DNA of 64,000 bases from Paracoccus benzoatiresistens (lineage in GTDB: Bacteria > Pseudomonadota > Alphaproteobacteria > Rhodobacterales > Rhodobacteraceae): contig NZ_JAPTYD010000009.1 in NCBI RefSeq assembly GCF_026913015.1, positions 1 through 64,000 on the forward strand, written 5' to 3'. The position numbers and the translations under genes were made by a program. The notes under the pieces were generated by a model. That model saw only the letters and a list, made by a program, of their open reading frames with translations. It did not search any database and had not been told where the DNA came from. Shown here piece after piece: positions 54,250 to 63,980 of the stretch (position 1 is its first letter; each line of letters opens with the position of its first letter).

Positions 54250-54753
54250 CTAGTTCCCGGCCGAAAGATCCTTGCCCATCAGCACCAGGTCGTGGAAGCT
54301 GCCGAATTTCCAGCCAGCGCAGGGAATCCGTCCCCATTCGGCATAACCCGCCCGCAGGTGGAACCGCAGCGACTCTTCGTTCGACGCCGTCACGCCCCCG
54401 ATCAAAAGCCGGTGTCCGGCGGCGCGGGCGCGATCTTCCAGGCCCTCCAGCAGCAGGCGGCCAGTGCCGGTGCCGCGCGCCCCGGGCGCCAGGTAGATGG
54501 TGTGTTCCATGCTGCGCGCATAGCCGCCACCATGGCGGAACTGGCTGTAGGTTGCAAAGCCCAGCACCACGCCCGCGTCTTCGGCGACGATGAAGGGATG
54601 GCCCGCGGCCTGCCGGTCGCGGATCAGCGTGGCGATTTCGGCATCGCTGCGTTCGGTCGGCCAGAAGGTGATGACCGTATCCCGGATGATCGGGTTCCAG
54701 ATCGCCGCAATGGCGGGAACGTCCTCCGGCGCCGCGTCGCGAAGCCGGATCAT
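54250..54753 (-). CDS. GNAT-family N-acetyltransferase
   Basis: A 167-residue acetyltransferase: IRLRDAAPEDVPAIAAIWN start, acetyl-CoA site YLAPGARGTGTGRLLLEGL, and ASNEESLRFHLRAGYAEWG. It resembles the phosphinothricin/methionine-sulfone acetyltransferase (Pat/MddA) branch (IWNPIIRDTVITFW). It follows trpA with a TGATG one-base overlap, so the two are co-translated; no shared pathway is evident. Confidence 0.9.
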   Translation of the reverse strand: MIRLRDAAPEDVPAIAAIWNPIIRDTVITFWPTERSDAEIATLIRDRQAAGHPFIVAEDAGVVLGFATYSQFRHGGGYARSMEHTIYLAPGARGTGTGRLLLEGLEDRARAAGHRLLIGGVTASNEESLRFHLRAGYAEWGRIPCAGWKFGSFHDLVLMGKDLSAGN

Positions 54754-55550
54754 CAGCCGCGATGCGCGCCGGCGGCCAGGTCGCGCACGAAGTCCAGCAC
54801 CTCGGCCACCGGGCGGCCCTCGCCGATCTTCTTGACGATGGCGCTGCCCACGACGCAGCCATCCGCGACGCTGGCGATCTGTTCCGCCGCATCGGGCGAG
54901 GAAACGCCGAAGCCCACGATCACCGGCAGCTTGGCGGCGGCGCGGATGCGCGCGACCTCGGGGGCAACCTCGGCGGCATTGGCGGCGGGGCCGCCGGTGA
55001 TGCCGGTGACGCTGACGTAATAGACAAAGCCCGATGTGTTCCTGACCACGGCCGGCAGGCGGCGGTCATCCGTCGTCGGCGTGGCAAGGCGGATGAAGTT
55101 CAGGCCCGCGCGCGTGGCGGGAATGCACAGCTCCTCGTCCTCCTCGGGGGGCAGGTCCACGACGATCAGGCCGTCCACGCCTGCTTCCTTGGCGTCGGCC
55201 AGGAACCCATCCACCCCGCCGGCGCGGGCATAGATCGGGTTGTAGTAGCCCATCAGCACCACTGGCGTCGTGTTGTCGGATTTGCGGAACGCGCGCAGGA
55301 TGCCCAAGGTGCGGGTCACGCTGCCGCCTGCGGCAAGCGCGCGCTGGCCTGCGGCCTGGATCGTGGGGCCATCGGCCATCGGATCGGTGAAGGGCATTCC
55401 CAATTCGATGATGTCCACCCCGGCTTCGGGCAGGCCGCGCATGATTTCCAGCGTGGTGGCGTCATCGGGATCCGAGGCCATGATGTAAGTCACGAAGGCC
55501 TTGCGCCCTTGGGCCTGAAGGCGCTGAAAGGTATCGTCGATCCGGGTCAT
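54753..55550 (-). CDS. trpA: Tryptophan synthase alpha subunit
   Basis: Cleaves indole-3-glycerol phosphate to indole and G3P. A 265-residue TIM barrel with catalytic Glu in [17 protein letters not shown], the Asp region [22 protein letters not shown] and [14 protein letters not shown]. It is not beside trpB, trpF or trpC here, though the right side of the operon shows only a LysR gene; a split trp set is common in this order. Confidence 0.95.
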   Translation of the reverse strand: MTRIDDTFQRLQAQGRKAFVTYIMASDPDDATTLEIMRGLPEAGVDIIELGMPFTDPMADGPTIQAAGQRALAAGGSVTRTLGILRAFRKSDNTTPVVLMGYYNPIYARAGGVDGFLADAKEAGVDGLIVVDLPPEEDEELCIPATRAGLNFIRLATPTTDDRRLPAVVRNTSGFVYYVSVTGITGGPAANAAEVAPEVARIRAAAKLPVIVGFGVSSPDAAEQIASVADGCVVGSAIVKKIGEGRPVAEVLDFVRDLAAGAHRG

Positions 55551-55627
55551 CGTCCACTCCGCTGTGCCGCTGCCTAAGTGCAGTGGACGGCGCGGGCTGT
55601 CAATCTGCCGCAAGGATGCAGGCGGGA

Positions 55628-56494
55628 TCATGCGGCCATCGCGGCGACCTCGCAGACGGCGCGGCGAAGATAGCCCGCGAAATCCGCGGCCTCGCGCCGG
55701 GCGGGACCATCGGCCACATAGACGTTCAGCCAGGTGGGCGGCAGGGGCGGCAGGGCGCCGCCATGCTCCACCGGCTCCAGCCCCGCCTGCGCGATGCCGC
55801 GCGGCAGGATGGTGATCCCCAGATCGGCCACGGCGCTGACCCGCCAGGTGTCGCTGCCGCCATCGGCCACGGCCTGCACCCACTCGATCCCGGCGCGTTC
55901 CAGCGCCGTCAGCCCCACCGGGTAATAGGCGCAATGCGGCGAGTTCGCCAAGGGCAGCGGGCGCTGCGTCCAGGCGGTGCCCCCGACGGCGCCGAACCAG
56001 GCAAGATCAACCTTGGCCAGATGGACCGCGCCCGGAGGCGTCTCGAACTCCGTGGTCAGGATCACGTCATGCTCGCCGCGCTTCATCTGCTGGCGCAGGT
56101 CCTTGCTGCGGCCGTCGTTGATGATCAGCTCGACCCGCGGGTTGTCCTGCCGGAAGGCGCGCACGGCTTGGGCCACCTTCATGAACAGCCAGTCGCTGGT
56201 CAGGCCGACACGCAGCCGGGCCTCGGGCCGCTGGCCGGTGAAGCGCGACACGATGGCGTCGTTCAGCGCCACCAGCTTGCGCGCCTCGATCAGCAGTTCC
56301 AGGGCGAAATCGGTCAGCACCACGCCGCGGCCCTGCTTTTGCAGCATCGCCTCGCCGAACAGATCCTCCAGCCGCTTCATCTGCATCGACAGCGCGCTTT
56401 GCGTCATGTTCAGCGCCTCGGCCGCGCGGGTGACGGCGCCGTATTCAGCCACCGCCTGAAGCGACCGCAGGGTGCCAATATCCAGGTTGCGCAT
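55628..56494 (-). CDS. LysR-family transcriptional regulator
   Basis: A 288-residue protein: [43 protein letters not shown], then a substrate-binding domain. It faces the DUF1127 gene across a 138-bp gap, a pairing often seen in Rhodobacterales. Its effector and regulon are unknown. Confidence 0.9.
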   Translation of the reverse strand: MRNLDIGTLRSLQAVAEYGAVTRAAEALNMTQSALSMQMKRLEDLFGEAMLQKQGRGVVLTDFALELLIEARKLVALNDAIVSRFTGQRPEARLRVGLTSDWLFMKVAQAVRAFRQDNPRVELIINDGRSKDLRQQMKRGEHDVILTTEFETPPGAVHLAKVDLAWFGAVGGTAWTQRPLPLANSPHCAYYPVGLTALERAGIEWVQAVADGGSDTWRVSAVADLGITILPRGIAQAGLEPVEHGGALPPLPPTWLNVYVADGPARREAADFAGYLRRAVCEVAAMAA

Positions 56495-56589
56495 GGTTCA
56501 ACATTCCTGATGGGAGGGATCAAAAACATTCGTTTCAAAAATACATCAGGTCCGCCTATCTATCAAGAACGGAAATCAATACGACCCTT

Positions 56590-56612
56590 AAGCATCACGC
56601 GGTGTGATGCTT
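56590..56612 (+). promoter_or_regulatory. Perfect hairpin in the DUF1127 leader
   Basis: Arms AAGCATCAC (56590-56598) and GTGATGCTT (56604-56612) flank loop GCGGT, followed by TTAATC and the SD GGAG about 9 nt later. It could be an operator palindrome, an attenuator or a leader stem that controls translation of the DUF1127 protein. Confidence 0.6.
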
Positions 56613-56632
56613 TTAATCACCGGAGATGAACG

Positions 56633-56857
56633 ATGGCTACCAAGACCTCGTCGCTTCATGTCCTTGCCGGGCACGGCCTTTCCACGCGCCCGTCGATGGG
56701 TAAGCGAATTCTGACCATGCTGAGCGTCCGCCGCTCTCGCCAGGACCTGTCGCATCTGAGCGACGAGCAGTTGCGAGACATCGGCCTGACCCGAGAGCAG
56801 GTCGCAGACGAGATCGCGCGTCCCGTCTGGGATGTGCCCGCGAACTGGCGTCGCTGA
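56633..56857 (+). CDS. DUF1127 small protein
   Basis: A 74-residue basic protein. The C-terminal half carries the DUF1127 core (LSVRRSRQDLSHLSDEQLRDIGLTREQVADEIARPVWD). In Rhodobacter a DUF1127 protein (CcaF1) binds RNA and is stress-linked; that is knowledge of the family, not shown here. It is followed by a strong terminator. Confidence 0.9.
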   Translation: MATKTSSLHVLAGHGLSTRPSMGKRILTMLSVRRSRQDLSHLSDEQLRDIGLTREQVADEIARPVWDVPANWRR

Positions 56858-56884
56858 TCCCTACCCGTCAGCATTGCCAAACTG

Positions 56885-56920
56885 CCGCGCCGCCCGTAAC
56901 CGGATGGCGCGGTTTTTTTT
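56885..56920 (+). terminator. Rho-independent terminator after the DUF1127 gene
   Basis: Stem CCGCGCC (56885-56891) with GGCGCGG (56906-56912), 14-nt loop, then eight T (56913-56920). Confidence 0.85.
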
Positions 56921-56938
56921 CGTGTCGAAGGGTGGCGC

Positions 56939-57835
56939 ATGAAGCCTGATCTTGCCATCGCATCCGCCGGTCGCGGGGCATTGCTGATGGTTGCCGCAGG
57001 GGCGATGTTCGCCGGCGTCAACACGATGCTGCAATACGCGACCATGACGCTGGGCGTCGCGGCGCCGACGGCGACCTTCTGGCAATACGGCATCGCGCTG
57101 CTGGCGCTGCTGCCGTGGCAGGCGGTAGGGTTGTCGGCTTTCGCCACGCGCCGTCTGCCCGCTCATGTGCTGCGCGTGGCCTTTGGCGTCGGTGGCGTGC
57201 AGTTATGGGGCTTTGGCTTGGCGCATGTGCCGATCTGGCAGGCGATCTCGCTGATCATGCTGTCGCCCTTTTTCGTGACGATCGGTGCGGCACTGCTGCT
57301 GCGCGAACAGGTGACGGCGGCCCGCTGGCTCGCGGTGCTGGTCGGCTTCGCGGGCGGCACGGTGATCCTGGCGCCCTGGTCCGATGCCTTCACAGCCTGG
57401 ACGCTGGCCCCCGTCGGCGCGGCCGCCCTGTGGGCCGCGGCGTCGCTGATGACCAAGCAGATGACCGCGACCGAGACGCCTGCCACGCTGACCCTGTATC
57501 TTCTGGCGCTGCTGACGCCGCTGAACTTTGCGCTGGCGCTGCTGCCGGATGCCGGCGGGCTGGCCATCAACAGCGTAAATGCCATTCTGGCGTTGGCGGT
57601 TGCGGGGCTGCTGACGGCCTTGGCGCAATATGCGCTGGCGCGGGCCTATGCCATCGCGGACGCGGCCTTCCTGCAACCCTTCGACCATGTGAAGCTGCCC
57701 TTCAACGTGGGCCTTGGCATCCTTGCCTTCGGCTTCGTGCCGCCGGGCAGCATGTGGATCGGATCGGGCCTGATCATCGCGGCATCGCTGTGGCTTCTGG
57801 CCGACGAAGCGCGAAGCGCAGGCCGCGCGGCCTAG
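56939..57835 (+). CDS. EamA/DMT-family transporter
   Basis: A 298-residue protein with about ten TM helices in two EamA repeats (first ..GAMFAGVNTMLQYATMTLG.., second ..AALWAAASLMTKQMT..). It is likely a metabolite exporter; the substrate is unknown. It lies downstream of the DUF1127 terminator with its promoter presumably in the 56858-56938 gap, and shares CTAG with the convergent phosphatase. Confidence 0.9.
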   Translation: MKPDLAIASAGRGALLMVAAGAMFAGVNTMLQYATMTLGVAAPTATFWQYGIALLALLPWQAVGLSAFATRRLPAHVLRVAFGVGGVQLWGFGLAHVPIWQAISLIMLSPFFVTIGAALLLREQVTAARWLAVLVGFAGGTVILAPWSDAFTAWTLAPVGAAALWAAASLMTKQMTATETPATLTLYLLALLTPLNFALALLPDAGGLAINSVNAILALAVAGLLTALAQYALARAYAIADAAFLQPFDHVKLPFNVGLGILAFGFVPPGSMWIGSGLIIAASLWLLADEARSAGRAA

Positions 57836-58299
57836 TCGTCCTTGACGACTGGCGGACCAAAGCGTTCGATCATGCGCGACTGGATCTGGTCGCGCGTCTG
57901 GCGATAGGCGGCAAGCTTGGCCTCGCGCCCCTCGGCCAGGCCAGCAGGATCCATGATCGGCCAGTATTCCACGTCCAGATGATACACCCGCGTCAGTTCC
58001 AGCGCTTGCCGCTGGCTGGCGGGGGACAGCGCCACGATCAGGTCGAAGCCCCCAAGGTCATCGCCCCAGTCCATCATCTCCTCGAAGCTGCGGCTGCGAT
58101 GGTTCTCGATCCTGACGCCGATCTCGTCGCAAACGGCGATGGCGAAGCCGTCCACCTCCATGTCGTTCTTGACGCCCGCCGACTGGACATAGGCCGCCCG
58201 GCCATAGAACTTCTTCATCATGCCTTCGGCAATGGGCGAGCGGATGGAGTTGTGATCACAACAGAACAGGACCGAGGCGGGGATCGTGTTCTGGGCCAT
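57832..58299 (-). CDS. Low-molecular-weight protein tyrosine phosphatase family protein
   Basis: A 155-residue protein with the LMW-PTP P-loop at the N-terminus (SVLFCCDHNSIRSPIAEG, C-x5-R) and a C-terminal IMDPAG (DP loop). Annotation as arsenate reductase-like is also possible because the folds are shared. It closes the murA-DUF2948-hisD-UPF0262 operon; infA, which often follows, is not adjacent. Confidence 0.88.
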   Translation of the reverse strand: MAQNTIPASVLFCCDHNSIRSPIAEGMMKKFYGRAAYVQSAGVKNDMEVDGFAIAVCDEIGVRIENHRSRSFEEMMDWGDDLGGFDLIVALSPASQRQALELTRVYHLDVEYWPIMDPAGLAEGREAKLAAYRQTRDQIQSRMIERFGPPVVKDD

Positions 58300-58301
58300 C
58301 G

Positions 58302-58781
58302 TCAGCCTTGGGGCACCAAGGCGCAGATCAGGGTGAACAGGCGCCGGGCGGTGTCGATGTCCAGTTCGGCCTTGCCTTCCAGCCGTTCCACCAGCGTCCG
58401 GGCGCCTTCGTTGTGGATGCCGCGCCGGGCCATGTCGATGGCCTCGATCTGGGCGGGTGGCAGGCGCTTGACGGCATCGAAATAGCTTTGGCAGATCTGG
58501 AAATAGTCCTTTGTCACCTGCCGGAACGGGCCAAGCGACAGGTGGAATTCGGCCACTTTTTCGCCCTGTTCGGCAGCCACGTCGAAGACCAGGCGGCGTT
58601 CGCGGACGCACAGAACCAGCTTGAACGGCCCCTGGGGCGCGGGCTGGCCATCGCGGCCCGGGATGGTGAAGCTGTTGTCCTCGATCAGGTCGAAGATCGC
58701 CACCCTGCGTTCCTGCTCCATTTCCGGGCTGGCGGGCGGGGCATGCGAATCGTCGATCCGGATCTGGATGATCCGTGTCAT
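58302..58781 (-). CDS. UPF0262 family protein
   Basis: A 159-residue soluble protein: ..RIDDSHAPPASPEMEQERRVAIFDLIEDNSF.., FHLSLGPFRQVTKDYFQICQSYFDAVK, IDMARRGIHNEG. The family is alphaproteobacterial, uncharacterised, and regularly found beside hisD. Its start overlaps the hisD stop by 4 nt (ATGA). Confidence 0.92.
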   Translation of the reverse strand: MTRIIQIRIDDSHAPPASPEMEQERRVAIFDLIEDNSFTIPGRDGQPAPQGPFKLVLCVRERRLVFDVAAEQGEKVAEFHLSLGPFRQVTKDYFQICQSYFDAVKRLPPAQIEAIDMARRGIHNEGARTLVERLEGKAELDIDTARRLFTLICALVPQG

Positions 58782-60091
58782 TCGCCCGCCCTTTCGTTCA
58801 GCAGCTCCAGCCGCGCGCGGATGGATTCGCCATGGGCCTGCAGGCCTTCGGCGGCGGCCAGCCGCATGGCGGCGTGGCCGACGGCATTCAGCGCGCCGGG
58901 CGTCAGCCGCGCAAGGGTGGTGCGCTTGAGGAAATCCAGCACGGACAGCCCGGACGAGAACCGGGCCGAGCGCGCCGTCGGCAGGACGTGGTTGGGGCCG
59001 CTGACATAGTCGCCGACGGCCTCGGGCGTGAAGCCTCCCAGGAAGATCGCGCCGGCGTGGACGCATTTCGCGGCCAGGGCCTCGGGGTCGTCCACGCACA
59101 GTTCCAGATGCTCGGGCGCGATGCGGTTCGACAGGGCGGCCGCCTCGTCCAGGTCGCGGACGATGATGATGGTGCCATAGTCCCGCCAACTGGCGCCCGC
59201 GATCTGCGCGCGGGGCAGGGTGGGCAGAATCCGGTCCACGGCGCCCGCGACCGCGTGGCCAAGGACGGGATCGGTGGTGATCAGGATCGACTGGGCATCC
59301 GCATCGTGTTCCGCCTGCGCCAGCAGGTCGAGCGCGAGCCAGTCGGGATTCTGGTCGCCCTCGGCTATGACCAGAACCTCGGACGGGCCGGCGATCATGT
59401 CGATGCCGACGCGCCCGAAGACCTGCCGCTTGGCCGCCGCGACATAGGCGTTGCCCGGCCCGGTGATCTTGTCAACCGGCGCGATGGTGTCGGTGCCATA
59501 GGCCATCGCCGCCACCGCCTGCGCGCCGCCGATGCGATAGATCTCGTCCACGCCCGACAGTTGCGCGGCCAGCAGGACCAGCGGGTTGACATGGCCATTG
59601 GGCGTGGGCACGCAGATCACCAGCCGCTCGACCCCCGCCACGCGCGCCGGGATCGCGTTCATCAGGACGGACGAGGGATAGGCCGCCTGGCCGCCCGGCA
59701 CGTAAAGCCCCGCCGCCGAAACCGGACTCCAGCGCCAGCCCAGGGTGGCGCCCTGCGCATCGGTCCAGCTGGCGTCCTCGGGCATCTGGCGTTCGTGATA
59801 AGCTCGGATGCGTTCGGCGGCCAGTGTCAGCGCCGCGCGATCCTCGGTCGAAACCTTGGCGACATGCGCCGCGATTTCCCGGGCCGAGAAGCGCAGCGTG
59901 CCGGGGGTCAGGTCCAGCCGGTCGAAGCGGCTGGTCAACTCGCACAGGGCCGCGTCCCCGCGCTTGCGCACCTGGGCGATGATGCCGGCGACGGCATCGT
60001 TCACATCGGCCGAATCCTCGCGCTTGGCCGACAGCATGTCGATGAAGCGCGCCTCGAAGTCGGGCTCGGATGTGTTCAGCGTGACCGGCAT
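58778..60091 (-). CDS. hisD: Histidinol dehydrogenase
   Basis: Last two steps of histidine synthesis, zinc- and NAD-dependent. A 437-residue protein: VPGGQAAYPSSVLMNAIPARVAGVERL, RIGGAQAVAAMAYGTDTI, KITGPGNAYVAAAKRQVFG, and APEHLELCVDDP, FLGGFTPEAVGDYVSGPNHVLPT. ATG 60091 with AGGA 8 nt upstream is preferred to an upstream TTG. Isolated from other his genes. Confidence 0.96.
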   Translation of the reverse strand: MPVTLNTSEPDFEARFIDMLSAKREDSADVNDAVAGIIAQVRKRGDAALCELTSRFDRLDLTPGTLRFSAREIAAHVAKVSTEDRAALTLAAERIRAYHERQMPEDASWTDAQGATLGWRWSPVSAAGLYVPGGQAAYPSSVLMNAIPARVAGVERLVICVPTPNGHVNPLVLLAAQLSGVDEIYRIGGAQAVAAMAYGTDTIAPVDKITGPGNAYVAAAKRQVFGRVGIDMIAGPSEVLVIAEGDQNPDWLALDLLAQAEHDADAQSILITTDPVLGHAVAGAVDRILPTLPRAQIAGASWRDYGTIIIVRDLDEAAALSNRIAPEHLELCVDDPEALAAKCVHAGAIFLGGFTPEAVGDYVSGPNHVLPTARSARFSSGLSVLDFLKRTTLARLTPGALNAVGHAAMRLAAAEGLQAHGESIRARLELLNERAGE

Positions 60092-60169
60092 GATCTGTTC
60101 CTGCAACCGGGGAAAAGACCCCCGTGTGACATCTTGTTAGCGGCTGCGGGGCCCGGCCTCAAGCCGGGC

Positions 60170-60661
60170 CTATTCGGGATGGGCGGGCACCTTTCCGGAT
60201 ACGGCGCGATAGGGCCGCGTCACGTCGCGCAGGTCGATGTTGATGCATTCCAGTTCGGCAGCCAGCGTCCCGTCGCCCGCGAATTCCAGAAGCAGCCGCC
60301 CGGTGCCGTCCGGGCCGGGTTGCCAGACCATCGCCAGCAGTTCCAGCACCGTGTCCGCGTCGCGACTGATGCCGTCGGACAGCACCCGCATCACGTCGCG
60401 GATCAGCAGGACCGACCGGACGCGTTCGAAATCGCGCCCCTCGGCCGCGGCCTGTTCGGCATCCTCCCAGCGGAAGCGGTTGACCAGCAGGGCCAGCGTG
60501 CGGCCGCGATGGTCATAGGACATCTCGGACGCGGGCAGGACCGCGTCCTGCAGCAGAGCCGACAGGATGCGCAGATCCTGTTCGTCCTCGGCCATCAGCG
60601 CCAGGGGGGCGGGATCGGCATCGGCGAAGCGGGCATCGACAGTCCGGGGATCGGGGGGCAT
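60170..60661 (-). CDS. DUF2948 family protein
   Basis: A 163-residue acidic protein with DEQDLRILSALLQDAVLPASEMSYD and LLEFAGDGTLAAELECINIDLRDVTRPY, characteristic of DUF2948. It is regularly found between murA and hisD in Rhodobacterales and Rhizobiales. Function unknown. It lies 4 bp after murA. Confidence 0.9.
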   Translation of the reverse strand: MPPDPRTVDARFADADPAPLALMAEDEQDLRILSALLQDAVLPASEMSYDHRGRTLALLVNRFRWEDAEQAAAEGRDFERVRSVLLIRDVMRVLSDGISRDADTVLELLAMVWQPGPDGTGRLLLEFAGDGTLAAELECINIDLRDVTRPYRAVSGKVPAHPE

Positions 60662-60664
60662 GGC

Positions 60665-61936
60665 TTACTCCTCTTTCACGCGTTCGATATGGGCGCCGAC
60701 GCCCCGCAGCTTGCGGACCACATGCTCGTAGCCGCGGTCCAGGTGATAAACCCGGCTGACGGTGGTCGAGCCCTCGGCCGCAAGTCCGGCAAGGATCAGG
60801 CTGACCGAGGCGCGCAGGTCGGTGGCCATCACCGGAGCCCCGCGCAACCCGTCAACCCCCTTCACGGTTGCATGGCCGCCATGGACCTCGATCCGGGCGC
60901 CCATGCGGGTCAGTTCGGGGGCGTGCATGAAGCGATTCTCGAAGATCGTCTCCTCCAGCACGCTGGTGCCTTCGGCGACGCACATCAGCGCCATGAACTG
61001 CGCCTGCAGGTCAGTGGGGAAGCCGGGGAAAGGCTGGGTCGTGACGTTCACGGCGCGGATGCCGCCGTTCTTGCGGCTGACCTTCAGCCCGCGCGCGGTT
61101 TCCGTGACGCTGATGCCGGCTTCGTCCAGCTTTTCGCAAAAGGCCGACAAAAGCTCGATCCTGCCGCCCAGGCATTCCACCTCGCCCCCGCAGATGGCGG
61201 GCGCCAGCATGTAGGTTCCAAGCTCGATCCGATCGGTGACCACCGGATGGGTGGCGCCGTGAAGCGCATCGACACCCTCGATGGTGATGGTGCCGGTGCC
61301 CTCTCCCTCGATCCGGGCGCCCATGGCGCGGAGGCAGCGGGCCAGATCGACGATCTCGGGCTCGCGCGCGGCATTCTTCAGGACCGTGGTTCCGCGGGCC
61401 AGGGTCGCGGCCATCAGCGCATTCTCTGTCGCGCCGACCGAAACCAGCGGGAAATCCACGACCGCCCCGCGCAGGCCGCCGGCGGGCGCCTTGGCGTGGA
61501 CATAGCCGTCGCGCAGGTCCAGTTCCGCGCCCATGGCCTCCAGCGCCTTGAGGTGCAGGTCCACCGGACGCGCGCCGATGGCGCAGCCGCCGGGCAGCGA
61601 GACCTCGGCCCGGCCATCGCGCGCCAGCATCGGCCCCAGCACCAGGATCGAGGCGCGCATCTTGCGCACGATGTCGTAATCCGCGCGGTGGCTGGTCAGC
61701 GCATGGCTGGACAGCGCCAGCACCTGGCCGTCCTGGAGGGATGCCACTTCGGCGCCCAGGCTTTGCAGCAGGGCGGTCATGGTGCGGATGTCGGACAGGC
61801 GCGGCGCATTGGTCAGCGTCAGCGGCTGGTCTGTCAGCAGCGTCGCGGGCATCAGCGTCAGGCAGGCGTTCTTGGCCCCCGCAATCGGGATTTCGCCCTG
61901 AAGCGGGCCGTTCCCGCGAACGATGATCTGGTCCAT
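60665..61936 (-). CDS. murA: UDP-N-acetylglucosamine 1-carboxyvinyltransferase
   Basis: First committed step of peptidoglycan synthesis, fosfomycin target. A 423-residue protein: [17 protein letters not shown], the catalytic Cys C118 in [15 protein letters not shown] (so normal fosfomycin sensitivity expected at this residue), and [20 protein letters not shown]. It follows the 54-residue gene with no gap and leads into DUF2948. Confidence 0.96.
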   Translation of the reverse strand: MDQIIVRGNGPLQGEIPIAGAKNACLTLMPATLLTDQPLTLTNAPRLSDIRTMTALLQSLGAEVASLQDGQVLALSSHALTSHRADYDIVRKMRASILVLGPMLARDGRAEVSLPGGCAIGARPVDLHLKALEAMGAELDLRDGYVHAKAPAGGLRGAVVDFPLVSVGATENALMAATLARGTTVLKNAAREPEIVDLARCLRAMGARIEGEGTGTITIEGVDALHGATHPVVTDRIELGTYMLAPAICGGEVECLGGRIELLSAFCEKLDEAGISVTETARGLKVSRKNGGIRAVNVTTQPFPGFPTDLQAQFMALMCVAEGTSVLEETIFENRFMHAPELTRMGARIEVHGGHATVKGVDGLRGAPVMATDLRASVSLILAGLAAEGSTTVSRVYHLDRGYEHVVRKLRGVGAHIERVKEE

Positions 61937-62101
61937 CTAGCTGTCGTCCTTGCCTGTGTCGCTGTCCTGCTGCCCGTCGTCGGGATCGGCCGCGCGTGCG
62001 CGCGCCTGCGCCTTGCGGCGCTGCAGATTGGCGCGCAAGGCGGCGCGCAGCCGGTCCTCGCGTGTTTCCTGCTTCTTCTTGTCGTCCGGGCGATCGCTCA
62101 T
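61937..62101 (-). CDS. 54-residue highly charged small protein upstream of murA
   Basis: The reverse strand runs from ATG 62101 to TAG 61937-61939, with the murA ATG directly following (61936). The product is almost all charged or polar: a basic helix (RLRAALRANLQRRKAQARAR) and an acidic tail (DPDDGQQDSDTGKDDS). No TM. The zero-gap linkage to murA and codon usage support a real gene. I recall similar short proteins before murA in relatives, but no function is known. Confidence 0.65.
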   Translation of the reverse strand: MSDRPDDKKKQETREDRLRAALRANLQRRKAQARARAADPDDGQQDSDTGKDDS

Positions 62102-62235
62102 GCGCACCTGTTAGCGTCGGCAGCAGCAACAGTCCAGCAAAGCCCGCGCAAAGGCCGGGTCCGAGGCACCCCGTGATTTTTCTGCCGATCCCCCTTGCGC
62201 GAGCCATCCGCTTTGTCTAAACGCCCCCTCACGGC

Positions 62236-62310
62236 GCTGCGGTAGCTCAGTGGTAGAGCACACCCTTGGTAAGGGTGAGGTCGAGAGTTCAATCCTCTCT
62301 CGCAGCACCA
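62236..62310 (+). tRNA. tRNA-Thr(GGT)
   Basis: A full cloverleaf with GCTGCGG acceptor, encoded CCA, anticodon stem CACCC/GGGTG closing loop TTGGTAA, anticodon GGT (Thr). D-arm AGCTCAGTGGTAGAGC. T-loop TTCAATC. Confidence 0.97.
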
Positions 62311-62384
62311 TCCTCCACCGTTCCGAAATGCGACATGCCTTGTGGCAATTGCGTATTTCCGATCCGCAGGCTACAGGCCGCCCC

Positions 62385-63980
62385 ATGACAAATCGCCCCG
62401 ATCTTCCGCCCGAAATCGCCCGCCGCCGGACATTCGCGATCATCTCGCATCCCGACGCGGGCAAGACCACGCTGACCGAAAAGTTCCTGCTCTACGGCGG
62501 CGCGATCCAGATGGCGGGGCAGGTGCGCGCCAAGGGCGAGGCGCGGCGGACGCGGTCGGACTTCATGAAGATGGAGCAGGAGCGGGGGATTTCGGTCAGC
62601 GCATCCGCGATGTCCTTCGACTTCGACGGCTATCGCTTCAACCTGGTCGATACCCCGGGCCACAGCGACTTTTCCGAGGATACCTATCGCACGCTGACCG
62701 CCGTGGACGCGGCGATCATGGTGATCGACGGGGCGAAGGGGGTCGAATCGCAGACCCGCAAACTGTTCGAGGTCTGCCGTCTGCGCGACCTGCCGATCCT
62801 GACCTTCTGCAACAAGATGGACCGCGAATCCCGCGACACCTTCGAGATCATCGACGAGATCCAGGAAAACCTGGCGATCGACGTGGCACCCGCGTCCTGG
62901 CCCATCGGGGTCGGCCGCGACTTCATCGGCTGCTACGACATGCTGCACGACCGGCTGGAGCTGATGGACCGCGCCGACCGCAACAAGGTCGCGGAATCGG
63001 TCAAGATGGAGGGGCTGGACGATCCCCGTCTGGCCGACCACGTCCCCGCCGACCTGCTGTCCAAGCTGCGCGAGGAAGTTGAGATGGCGCGCGAACTGCT
63101 GCCCGCCTTCGACCGCAAGTCTTTCCTGGAAGGACACATGACGCCGATCTGGTTCGGCAGCGCGATCAACAGCTTCGGCGTGCGGGAACTGATGAAGGGG
63201 ATCAGCGCCTATGGCCCCGCGCCGCAGCCGCAGAACAGCGCGGAGCGCGAGATCGCGCCCGAAGAAAAGCCCGTGACCGGCTTTGTTTTCAAGGTGCAGG
63301 CCAACATGGATCCGAAGCACCGCGACCGCGTGGCCTTCGTGCGCCTGGCGTCAGGCCATTTCGAACGCGGCATGAAGCTGACCCATGTGCGGTCGAAAAA
63401 GCCGATGGCGGTGACGAACCCTGTGCTGTTCCTGGCTGCCGACAGGGAACTCGCGGACGAGGCCTGGGCGGGCGACATCATCGGCATCCCGAACCACGGC
63501 CAGCTTCGCATCGGCGATGCCCTGACCGAGGGCGAGGCGCTGCGCTTCACCGGCATCCCGTCCTTCGCGCCGGAACTGCTGCAATCGGTGCGTGCGACGG
63601 ATCCGATGAAGGCCAAGCATCTGGAAAAGGCGCTGATGCAATTCGCCGAGGAAGGCGCGGCCAAGGTCTTCAAGCCGATGATTGGGTCGGGCTTCATCGT
63701 CGGCGTCGTCGGTGCCCTGCAGTTCGAGGTCCTGGCAAGCCGCATCGAGATCGAATACGGCATTCCGGTCCGCTTCGAGAGCTCTCAGTTCACCAGTGCC
63801 CGCTGGGTGGCAGGGCCCAGGGACAAGGTCGAGGCCTTCGTCAACATCAACAAGGGCCATATCGCCCAGGACCACGACGGCGACATGGTCTATCTGACGC
63901 GGCTGCAATGGGACATCGATCGCGTGCAGCGCGATCATCCCGATCTGCGGCTGACCGCCACGAAGGAAATGATGGTGTAG
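62385..63980 (+). CDS. prfC: Peptide chain release factor 3
   Basis: A GTPase that removes RF1/RF2 from the ribosome. A 531-residue protein with G1 SHPDAGKTTLTEK, the switch region ERGISVSASAM, G3 DTPGHSDFSEDTYRTL, G4 NKMD, then domains II/III. ATG 62385 fits the family N-terminus (..PEIARRRTFAIISHPDAG). The stop at 63978-63980 is inside the window. Confidence 0.96.
   Translation: MTNRPDLPPEIARRRTFAIISHPDAGKTTLTEKFLLYGGAIQMAGQVRAKGEARRTRSDFMKMEQERGISVSASAMSFDFDGYRFNLVDTPGHSDFSEDTYRTLTAVDAAIMVIDGAKGVESQTRKLFEVCRLRDLPILTFCNKMDRESRDTFEIIDEIQENLAIDVAPASWPIGVGRDFIGCYDMLHDRLELMDRADRNKVAESVKMEGLDDPRLADHVPADLLSKLREEVEMARELLPAFDRKSFLEGHMTPIWFGSAINSFGVRELMKGISAYGPAPQPQNSAEREIAPEEKPVTGFVFKVQANMDPKHRDRVAFVRLASGHFERGMKLTHVRSKKPMAVTNPVLFLAADRELADEAWAGDIIGIPNHGQLRIGDALTEGEALRFTGIPSFAPELLQSVRATDPMKAKHLEKALMQFAEEGAAKVFKPMIGSGFIVGVVGALQFEVLASRIEIEYGIPVRFESSQFTSARWVAGPRDKVEAFVNINKGHIAQDHDGDMVYLTRLQWDIDRVQRDHPDLRLTATKEMMV

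Noticed and set aside
57832..58299. Arsenate reductase as part of an ars operon
   Set aside because: No arsR, arsB or acr3 nearby; the gene sits in the conserved murA-hisD operon, so the LMW phosphatase label is safer.
58775..62176. 1133-codon open frame on the plus strand across hisD-DUF2948-murA
   Set aside because: It is antisense to three well-recognised genes. The product is Gly/Arg/His/Gln-rich, as expected from high-GC codon bias on the opposite strand.
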